Shown: in pieces, positions 1 to 5,536 of the stretch
Numbering within the stretch: position 1 is the first letter of the stretch
How the letters are laid out: the number at the start of each line of letters is the position of its first letter
From: an uncultured Clostridia bacterium
GTDB lineage: Bacteria > Bacillota > Clostridia > UBA1381
NCBI GenBank assembly: GCA_945948775.1
Contig: CAMFCK010000024.1
Location: forward strand, 1 to 8,166
Direction of reading: 5' to 3'
Length of the DNA stretch: 8,166 nucleotides
Translations under genes and position numbers: made by a program
Notes under the pieces: model-generated
The model's input: only the letters and a program-made list of their open reading frames with translations
The model's database searches: none
Told to the model about the DNA's origin: nothing

Positions 1-702
1 GAAGCTTCCAGAACAGAGGACTGCTACACGCTGTATGCCATTAAGGATGGTGCGCAAGCTGCAGAGAAGCTTTATATATCCGAAGCAGTTGATGTGTATT
101 ATGACGGTCAGTATGTAGATAGTAAGTATATAACAAAGGGTTCTGTTTTTTACTATACTATAGATGAGGATGGCTTTGTCAACCAGATCAACATTGTCAT
201 GAAGGGCTATGGTGTAGGTGACAGCGCATGGGATAAACTCCTTAAGGTTACTGATATGAGGGATGTTGTTAAACTGCCTCAGGGAGCAAACTATGGTATG
301 TATAATGAAGATGACTGGATGGTGACTCTTGACGAACGGGCTATCGCGGGAGACAGGGCAATACAGCTGCTTTTAGCGCCGGTTATCGGAGTGGGGACAA
401 ATTATGTTGAGGTTGCGCCTATTGACAAGGATGACGACGGAAGATATTATGTTAACTCAGATAGAGCATATGATTATTCCTTCACAAGCGATACAAAAAT
501 ATATTCCTGTGATATGAGCGGAAATACATATGGTATATATGCGTTTTCAAACGGTTATTTTTTCAATGGTGTATCAAGAAGAGATTTTGATGAAAACGGA
601 TATGGCTGGCTGGATGATGACTATATAAAAGAGAATATTCAGATGGCATTTATGATGGTGGTAGACGGCAATGTTACAAACGCTTTTGTAATGAACCGGT
701 AA
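1..702 (+). CDS. C-terminal part of an uncharacterised, probably secreted or cell-surface protein (5' end outside window)
   Basis: The frame is open from base 1 to the TAA at 700-702, giving at least 233 residues, so the true start lies upstream; the GTG at 94 is only an internal codon. I do not recognise a named domain. The visible part is rich in Asp, Tyr, Gly and Asn, poor in Cys, has no clear membrane helix, and has alternating short beta-like stretches. It ends in MMVVDGNVTNAFVMNR, which resembles the last beta hairpins of large clostridial surface proteins that carry S-layer homology (SLH) domains near one end. That resemblance is an impression from composition and the ending; no SLH domain is visible in this fragment. 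A strong terminator follows directly and a separate promoter precedes the next gene, so it is not in the same operon as trmB. Being a gene is fairly sure; the function is unknown. Confidence 0.75.
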   Translation, partial: EASRTEDCYTLYAIKDGAQAAEKLYISEAVDVYYDGQYVDSKYITKGSVFYYTIDEDGFVNQINIVMKGYGVGDSAWDKLLKVTDMRDVVKLPQGANYGMYNEDDWMVTLDERAIAGDRAIQLLLAPVIGVGTNYVEVAPIDKDDDGRYYVNSDRAYDYSFTSDTKIYSCDMSGNTYGIYAFSNGYFFNGVSRRDFDENGYGWLDDDYIKENIQMAFMMVVDGNVTNAFVMNR

Positions 703-707
703 GTGAT

Positions 708-743
708 AAACAAAAAACTGCGTATATTCGCAGTTTTTTGTTT
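708..743 (+). terminator. Intrinsic terminator after the surface-protein gene
   Basis: A perfect inverted repeat pairs 708-722 with 729-743 around a 6-nt loop (TATATT). The core is CTGCG/CGCAG, flanked by an A tract on the left arm and a T tract on the right arm. It begins 5 nt after the TAA. Because A and T tracts flank both sides, it could also stop transcription arriving from the other strand. Confidence 0.88.
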
Positions 744-774
744 TATGAAGGCAGGAATAAAGGCTATTTTTTAC

Positions 775-803
775 TTGCATTTTGTACTGAAATGATGTAT
801 AAT
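775..803 (+). promoter_or_regulatory. SigA-type promoter of the trmB operon
   Basis: A -35-like TTGCAT (775-780) lies 17 nt upstream of a perfect -10 box TATAAT (798-803). Transcription would start near 810, leaving a leader of about 30 nt before the trmB ATG. The -35 hexamer itself is weak (TTG only). The segment TTTTACTTGC at 769-778 recurs at the third promoter of this window in the same position relative to its -10 box. Confidence 0.7.
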
Positions 804-838
804 ATGTTGTATTTTCTTTGAAAGGAAATTGTTACAAT

Positions 839-1495
839 ATGCGAATGAGAAAAAAACGTCACCGCGAGGAACGCCTGGAGCGCGCCGGAGAACGGTGGAT
901 AAAGCAGCCGGAGACTTTCCGGGGGCACTGGAGCGAGGCTTTTGGCAACGATAACCCCATACATGTCGAAATCGGCAGCGGCAAGGGGCAGTTTATAGCG
1001 CAGATGGCGCAGCGTTATCCGGATACAAATTTTATTGCGATAGATGTCATTCCTGACGTTATCCTGATGGGACTGGAGCTTACCAAGGACAAAGACTATC
1101 CTAATCTGCGGTTTATAATAGCTGACGCGGCGCGTCTTGAGGAATATTTTGCGCCGGCGGAGGTGGAGAGGATATATCTTAATTTCTCCGACCCGTGGAA
1201 AAAGAAAAAACAGGCAAAGCGACGCCTGACTCATGCAAATTTTCTGAATGTATATAACAAGGTGCTTAAAAAGGGCGGATATATCTGGTTTAAAACTGAC
1301 AACAGGGCACTGTTTGAGTTTTCGCTTAATTCATTTTGTGAAAACGGATTTAAGCTTTCAAATATTTCGCTTGATTTGCACAATTCGGATTTTACGGAAA
1401 ATGTTATGACAGAATACGAACAGAAATTTTCACAGCAGGGGATGCCGATATACCGGCTTGAAGCAACCTATCGCGGATATAAAGAATTAGATTAA
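839..1495 (+). CDS. trmB: tRNA (guanine-N7-)-methyltransferase TrmB
   Basis: Cytoplasmic enzyme that uses S-adenosylmethionine to methylate N7 of G46 in the tRNA variable loop. The protein is 218 residues, the usual length for the family. The SAM-binding motif VEIGSGKGQF is at residues 43-52, preceded by GNDNPIH, as in Bacillus TrmB. The family signature follows as NFSDPW (115-120) with a basic run ending in KRRL, then FKTDN (151-155) and the C-terminal LDLHNSDF and TEYE (191-194). I chose ATG 839 because it gives the MRMR start seen in Bacillus TrmB and has AAAGGA (821-826) 12 nt upstream; a TTG at 818 would overlap that ribosome site. The segment after DPW reads KKKKQAKRR where Bacillus has PKKRHEKRR, so a usually conserved Pro is Lys here. 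First gene after a promoter; the next gene starts 15 nt after its stop. Confidence 0.95.
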   Translation: MRMRKKRHREERLERAGERWIKQPETFRGHWSEAFGNDNPIHVEIGSGKGQFIAQMAQRYPDTNFIAIDVIPDVILMGLELTKDKDYPNLRFIIADAARLEEYFAPAEVERIYLNFSDPWKKKKQAKRRLTHANFLNVYNKVLKKGGYIWFKTDNRALFEFSLNSFCENGFKLSNISLDLHNSDFTENVMTEYEQKFSQQGMPIYRLEATYRGYKELD

Positions 1496-1510
1496 AAGGA
1501 GAGGCATATT

Positions 1511-3574
1511 ATGATTATAAAAAACGGCAGTACATTTCATCTGATGGGAAGAAATATAAGCTATATTATATGTATCAATGAGTACGGTGACGTTGTGCAT
1601 TATTATTACGGCGGCAAAATAGCAGACCGTGATTATTCGGCAAATATCCCATGGTATGTAAAAAATAGAAATATCGCGCCGAAGGACGAGACGAGTCTTT
1701 TAAATGCAGCGCAGGAATATCCGGCATACGGATACAATGATCTGCGTACGCCTGCTTATACCGTGGTTAACGGTGAGGGAAATGCGGTATCCCGCTTAAA
1801 ATACAAATCGCATAAAATTTATGACGGCAAGTACAGTGTGGACGGAATGCCCTCGCTGTACAAAGGCGAAAATCATGCCATGACGCTTGAGATAACCCTT
1901 GAGGACGAAACGGCAGGCTTTGCGGCTATATTATATTACAGCGTATTTGACGAGTACGATATAATTACAAGAAGTGTAAAAATAGTAAATACTTCCGGCG
2001 CACAAATCGAGGTTACTAGGGCGATGTCGGTAAGCCTTGATCTTCCTGTCGGAGAGTATGAAATGATACATTTTTACGGTCATTGGGCAAAAGAGCGTGA
2101 AATGGTTCGAACACACATACAGCCGGGCAGTACTCCGCAAGTATCCGGCGCATGCGGGATAAGCGGCCATGGTGTAAATCCGTTTGTGATAGTCTGCGCG
2201 CCCGGAACAGACGAAACGCACGGCGAGGCATACGGCTTTTCGCTGATATACAGCTGGAAGCTTGCATGCGGAGAGAGCATAATGACGCCGGAATGCGTAA
2301 TGGCATATTCGCCCTGCGGCTTTGAGACGCTGTCGCACAGCTATCATGACGTGTACCGCCGTAATCTGTGCAAAAGCAAGTGGTCGGGACTTGACCGCCC
2401 GGTTTTGATTAATAACTGGGAGGGAACATATTTTGACTTTAGTGAGGAAAAGCTGTTAGCTATAGCAAAAAAGGCAGCAGAAGCCGGCTGTGAGCTGTTT
2501 GTTCTTGATGACGGTTGGTTCGGCAAAAGAGATGATGACACAAGCTCTTTAGGCGACTGGTATGTTAATAAAAATAAGCTGCCGAACGGAATTTCAGGAC
2601 TGGCTGAGAAGATTAACGCGATGGGACTAAAATTTGGTCTGTGGTTTGAGCCGGAAATGGTCAGTCCTGACAGCGATTTATACCGCGCGCACCCCGACTG
2701 GGCAATACATGTACCGGGCAGGGAGGGCGCACAGATGCGCAGTCAGCTTATCCTTGACCTGTCGCGTGATGATGTTTGCGAATATGTTATAAAGAGCGTG
2801 TCAAAAATACTTTCATCAGCAAACATATCCTATGTAAAATGGGATATGAACAGATATATGACCGACCGCCCGTCGCTCGGCTATTCTCATAAATATACTC
2901 TGGGCTTTTATAGAATTATGGACGCGATATGCACGGCATTTCCGGAGGTGCTGTTCGAGGGCTGCGCAGCCGGCGGCGGACGCTTTGATCCGGGTGTGCT
3001 TGCGTATATGCCGCAGATATGGACAAGCGACAATTCTGAGGCTGTTGCGCGGCTTAAAATACAATACGGAACATCGTTTGCATATCCGATGTCGTCAATA
3101 TCTGCGCATATAACCGCTGTTCCAAATCATCAGAGTTTACGCTCGGTGTCATTGGGCATGAGAGGCGCTGTGGCAATGACAGGCTCGTTCGGATATGAAC
3201 TTGATATAACAAAGCTGTCCGAACAGGAATTTGAGGAGGTTAAGGAACAGATAAAGCAATATAAAGAGCTTCGCACGCTTTTGCGCACAGGAAGATTTTA
3301 TCGTCTGCAAAACCCGTTTGAGGGCGAATACTGCGCGTGGGAAACGGTGTCGGAGGACGGAAGCAAAGCGTTTACACTTGCTGCACGTGCCTTTTTTACT
3401 GTCGGAATGATCGCAGAACGGCTGAAACTGAGAGGGCTTTTGTGTGATGCGATGTATGAGCGTGCGGAAACGGGCGAACGTTATTACGGCTCGGAGCTTA
3501 TGAACAGGGGCATTGAGCTGAGATATGAAGACCATGATTTTTCATATGAAACAATAACTTTAAAGAGAGTATAA
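1511..3574 (+). CDS. Alpha-galactosidase, glycoside hydrolase family 36
   Basis: Retaining exo-enzyme expected to release terminal alpha-1,6-galactose from melibiose, raffinose, stachyose or similar oligosaccharides. It is 687 residues, slightly shorter than typical bacterial GH36 (about 720-740), with no signal peptide, so it should act in the cytoplasm on imported sugars. The N-terminal beta domain runs to about residue 300. The (beta/alpha)8 catalytic domain carries NNWEGTYF (301-308), LDDGWFG (332-338), GLWFEPEMVSP (376-386), YVKWDMNR (441-448, nucleophile Asp445), CAAGGGRFDPG (from Cys485) and WTSDN (504-508, acid/base Asp507). A C-terminal beta domain finishes the protein. All catalytic residues are present. 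A GGAG site (1498-1501) lies 9 nt before the ATG. It sits 15 nt after trmB and 43 nt before yhbY, so it is probably co-transcribed with housekeeping genes, with no sugar transporter or regulator adjacent. Substrate preference cannot be read from the sequence. Confidence 0.95.
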   Translation: MIIKNGSTFHLMGRNISYIICINEYGDVVHYYYGGKIADRDYSANIPWYVKNRNIAPKDETSLLNAAQEYPAYGYNDLRTPAYTVVNGEGNAVSRLKYKSHKIYDGKYSVDGMPSLYKGENHAMTLEITLEDETAGFAAILYYSVFDEYDIITRSVKIVNTSGAQIEVTRAMSVSLDLPVGEYEMIHFYGHWAKEREMVRTHIQPGSTPQVSGACGISGHGVNPFVIVCAPGTDETHGEAYGFSLIYSWKLACGESIMTPECVMAYSPCGFETLSHSYHDVYRRNLCKSKWSGLDRPVLINNWEGTYFDFSEEKLLAIAKKAAEAGCELFVLDDGWFGKRDDDTSSLGDWYVNKNKLPNGISGLAEKINAMGLKFGLWFEPEMVSPDSDLYRAHPDWAIHVPGREGAQMRSQLILDLSRDDVCEYVIKSVSKILSSANISYVKWDMNRYMTDRPSLGYSHKYTLGFYRIMDAICTAFPEVLFEGCAAGGGRFDPGVLAYMPQIWTSDNSEAVARLKIQYGTSFAYPMSSISAHITAVPNHQSLRSVSLGMRGAVAMTGSFGYELDITKLSEQEFEEVKEQIKQYKELRTLLRTGRFYRLQNPFEGEYCAWETVSEDGSKAFTLAARAFFTVGMIAERLKLRGLLCDAMYERAETGERYYGSELMNRGIELRYEDHDFSYETITLKRV

Positions 3575-3617
3575 ACTTAAATTTTATACGAATGAATTGA
3601 ACAAAGGAGAACTGTAA

Positions 3618-3920
3618 ATGATAACAAGCAAGCAGCGCGCATATCTGCGCAAACTGGCAAATGGCTTGCAGCCGATATTCCAGATAGGTAAGGAAGGAAT
3701 AACCGATGTACTGGTTTCCCAGCTTTCGCTCGCGCTTGACGCGCGTGAGCTTATAAAGGTAAGCATTCTTGAAACGGCATTGCTTGATACCAGAACGGCG
3801 GCAGATGAGATAGCCGCAAGGCTTGGTGCGGAGAGCGTGCAGGCGATAGGCTCACGGTTTGTGCTGTACCGGCGCGCGCCTAAAGAGCAGAACCGCAAAA
3901 TTGAACTGCCTAAAAAATAG
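3618..3920 (+). CDS. yhbY: Ribosome assembly RNA-binding protein YhbY (YqeI), CRM domain
   Basis: Small RNA-binding protein of 100 residues, almost entirely one CRM (chloroplast RNA splicing and ribosome maturation) domain. In bacteria the family associates with pre-50S particles. It starts MITSKQRAYLRKLA, followed by PIFQIGKEGIT, which contains the GxxG-type RNA-binding loop (GKEG, 24-27). LDARELIKVSIL (39-50) and the final strand IGSRFVLYRR are also typical, and the whole closely parallels Bacillus YqeI. A good GGAG ribosome site (3606-3609) lies 8 nt before the ATG. The gene precedes nadD-yqeK, the arrangement known from Bacillus (yqeI-nadD-yqeK-rsfS), which supports the call. No terminator or clear promoter separates it from the upstream galactosidase gene. 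Confidence 0.95.
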   Translation: MITSKQRAYLRKLANGLQPIFQIGKEGITDVLVSQLSLALDARELIKVSILETALLDTRTAADEIAARLGAESVQAIGSRFVLYRRAPKEQNRKIELPKK

Positions 3921-3931
3921 TCCTGCGGCAT

Positions 3932-3939
3932 GAGAGGTG
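3932..3939 (+). promoter_or_regulatory. Ribosome-binding site that fixes the GTG start of nadD-yqeK
   Basis: GAGAGGTG matches the anti-Shine-Dalgarno end of 16S rRNA well. It lies 7 nt upstream of the GTG at 3947, separated by TTTTTTT (3940-3946). The GTG begins MRKIGIFGGTFDP, exactly where NadD proteins begin, and no in-frame ATG occurs before the GGTFDP motif. The GTG is therefore the start. Confidence 0.8.
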
Positions 3940-3946
3940 TTTTTTT

Positions 3947-5083
3947 GTGAGGAAGATCGGAATTTTCGGGGGTACCTTTGACCCGGTTCACAATGCGCAC
4001 ATTGCCGTGGCAAAAGCGGCAAGAAGGGCGCTGGGACTGGATTTTGTCATCATGATGACAGGCGGAAATCCTCCGCATAAAAGGGAAAATAAAATTCTTG
4101 ACGCAAAGCTTAGGCATATTATGTTAAAGCTTGCAGTACGCGGTGAGCCGGAGCTTGTTGCCTGTGACTGGGAGGTAAAAAGACCGCAATATTCATATAC
4201 AGTAAACACATTAAAATTTTTTTCAAAGCTGTATCCGGAGGGTAAAATATATTTCATAATCGGCGGCGATTCGCTTGAGGCTTTGGACACATGGTATATG
4301 CCGGAACAAATCTGCTCTTTATGCACGATTGCGGTATATAAGCGCAATAATCTGCATGGGGTAATTGAGCCGATAAGAAAAAAGTACAATGCCGACATTG
4401 TTGAAATTGACGGCGAATTTCTTGATATTTCATCAACGGCGCTGCGCGCGGATTATGACCTCATGATGAAGCATACGCCGCCCGCTGTCGGAGAATTTAT
4501 AAAAAAGTACGGACTTTACCGCGATCATGGCTCTGATATGGAGGTATTGACCAGACTTTTAAAGCCGCAGCGGCTGAGGCATAGCATCGGTGTGGCGAAG
4601 CTTGCAGCCGAACTGGCGGATATCTACGGAGCAGACCGCGATACTGCATGGCGTTCCGGAATGCTCCATGATATTGCGAAAAATATTGATTATGAAACAT
4701 CGCTTGTGATGTGCGGGGAGCTTGAGGCAGAGCTTGACCCGGTGGAAAGGACTATTCCTGCGCTTGTGCATCCTAAGCTTGGCGCAGAGCTTATAAAGTG
4801 CCTGTTCGGATTGACCGAGGGCGAGATAACATCAGCAGTCAGATGGCATACTGTCGGACGTCAGGGAATGATGCTTCTTGATAAGATTATCTTTGTTGCT
4901 GATATGTGCGAAGAGGGCAGAAGCTTTCCGGGGGTTGAGGATATACGAAAAGCAGCGCACGAAAATCTTGACAGAGCGGCACTTATGTGCATCAATTCCA
5001 CAATTGAGTATAACCTCAGCAGCGCGAATCCAGTACACCCCGGCGCATATGCCGTAAGAGAATGGCTTTTGAAAAATTTGTAA
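3947..5083 (+). CDS. nadD: Fusion of NadD (nicotinate-nucleotide adenylyltransferase) and YqeK (HD-domain Ap4A hydrolase)
   Basis: A single 378-residue frame joins two enzymes that are separate genes in Bacillus. Residues 1 to about 193 are NadD, which converts nicotinate mononucleotide plus ATP to deamido-NAD. It has GIFGGTFDPVHNAH (5-18, nucleotide-binding His15 and His18), GGNPPHKRE, IIGGDSLE and ISSTALR (161-167), and ends with the family-typical FIKKYGLY. From about residue 198 it is YqeK, an HD-superfamily phosphohydrolase that splits diadenosine tetraphosphate symmetrically. Its metal ligands are visible: His212 (RHSIG), His241-Asp242 (MLHDIAK), His275, His301 (RWHT) and Asp319 (VADM), followed by GRSFPGVEDIRKAA. 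The only internal Met near the joint (codon 198, ATG at 4538) has no Shine-Dalgarno sequence before it, so one polypeptide is likely. The NadD signature has Ala17 where HxGH is usual. Gene order with yhbY and rsfS supports both assignments. NadD-HD fusions are, to my knowledge, also found in mycoplasmas. Confidence 0.95.
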   Translation: MRKIGIFGGTFDPVHNAHIAVAKAARRALGLDFVIMMTGGNPPHKRENKILDAKLRHIMLKLAVRGEPELVACDWEVKRPQYSYTVNTLKFFSKLYPEGKIYFIIGGDSLEALDTWYMPEQICSLCTIAVYKRNNLHGVIEPIRKKYNADIVEIDGEFLDISSTALRADYDLMMKHTPPAVGEFIKKYGLYRDHGSDMEVLTRLLKPQRLRHSIGVAKLAAELADIYGADRDTAWRSGMLHDIAKNIDYETSLVMCGELEAELDPVERTIPALVHPKLGAELIKCLFGLTEGEITSAVRWHTVGRQGMMLLDKIIFVADMCEEGRSFPGVEDIRKAAHENLDRAALMCINSTIEYNLSSANPVHPGAYAVREWLLKNL

Positions 5084-5093
5084 GATTTATATA

Positions 5094-5122
5094 TAGACAA
5101 ACGGCGAAAAATGTAGTAATAT
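5094..5122 (+). promoter_or_regulatory. Possible promoter for rsfS-leuS
   Basis: TAGACA (5094-5099, five of six matches to TTGACA) is 17 nt upstream of TAATAT (5117-5122, four of six matches to TATAAT), in the 74-nt gap after nadD-yqeK. It is about 35 nt ahead of the rsfS start. No terminator hairpin is seen in the gap, so read-through from the upstream genes is also likely and this may be an internal promoter. Confidence 0.45.
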
Positions 5123-5157
5123 AAAAGAAATGTAATATTGCGAAAGGACTTTTCTAT

Positions 5158-5493
5158 ATGGAGCGTATTAAAACGATTGCGAAAGCGCTTGATGACAAGA
5201 AGGCCCGCAACATTGACATACTCGACATTTCAAAACTGACCTCGCTCGGCGATTATTTTATAATATGCGAGTGCGGCTCAGGCGTGCAGGTGCGTGCATG
5301 CGCAGATGCAGTTGAGGAGAAGATGGACGAGATAGGCGTGCGGTGCGTTCATAAGGAAGGGTATGCGGGCGGAAGCTGGATCCTGATGGATTACGGCGAT
5401 ATAATAGTGCATATTATGCAGGAGGAAACAAGGCAATTCTATGCGCTAGAGCGCCTGTGGGACGATGCGCCGAGAATTGATGCCGGTATTTAG
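5158..5493 (+). CDS. rsfS: Ribosomal silencing factor RsfS (YbeB/Iojap family)
   Basis: Protein of 111 residues, normal family length. RsfS binds ribosomal protein uL14 on the 50S subunit and blocks joining with 30S, lowering translation when nutrients are short. The Iojap fold is seen in order: DILDISKLTSLGDYFII (20-36), QVRACADAVEEKM (44-56), EG (67-68), WILMDYGDIIVHI (74-86) and FYALERLW (94-101). The loop after the second strand reads CECGSGVQ where many relatives have SGTSxxQ, a mild variation. AAAGGA (5143-5148) lies 9 nt before the ATG. It follows nadD-yqeK by 74 nt and precedes leuS by 43 nt; rsfS next to nadD is a widespread arrangement. The lytR-family gene often found between yqeK and rsfS in clostridia is absent here. 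Confidence 0.95.
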   Translation: MERIKTIAKALDDKKARNIDILDISKLTSLGDYFIICECGSGVQVRACADAVEEKMDEIGVRCVHKEGYAGGSWILMDYGDIIVHIMQEETRQFYALERLWDDAPRIDAGI

Positions 5494-5536
5494 TATAATT
5501 GTAAAGCGTGGTATAAAAACGAAAGGAATGTATTGA

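Noticed and set aside
818..838. Upstream TTG start for trmB that would add seven residues
   Set aside because: It overlaps the AAAGGA ribosome site, and the added residues have no counterpart in Bacillus TrmB, which begins MRMR like the ATG at 839.
764..1234. Minus-strand open frame of 156 codons over the trmB promoter and gene
   Set aside because: It covers the trmB coding region and promoter in antisense, and no family or start signal supports it.
3912..3946. A run, short inverted repeat and seven T's between yhbY and nadD, resembling a terminator
   Set aside because: The stem is only CCT/AGG with mismatches, and the T run is the spacer between the ribosome site and the GTG start.
3584..4117. 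Minus-strand open frame of 177 codons across yhbY and the start of nadD
   Set aside because: It is antisense to two clearly identified genes and has no recognisable protein features.
4538..4540. Internal ATG that could make YqeK a separate product
   Set aside because: No Shine-Dalgarno sequence lies in the preceding 20 nt and the reading frame is continuous from NadD, so a fusion is the simpler reading.
5494..5499. TATAAT directly after the rsfS stop, a possible leuS promoter
   Set aside because: No -35-like hexamer lies at the right distance; the nearest TTGATG (5477-5482) is only 11 nt away.
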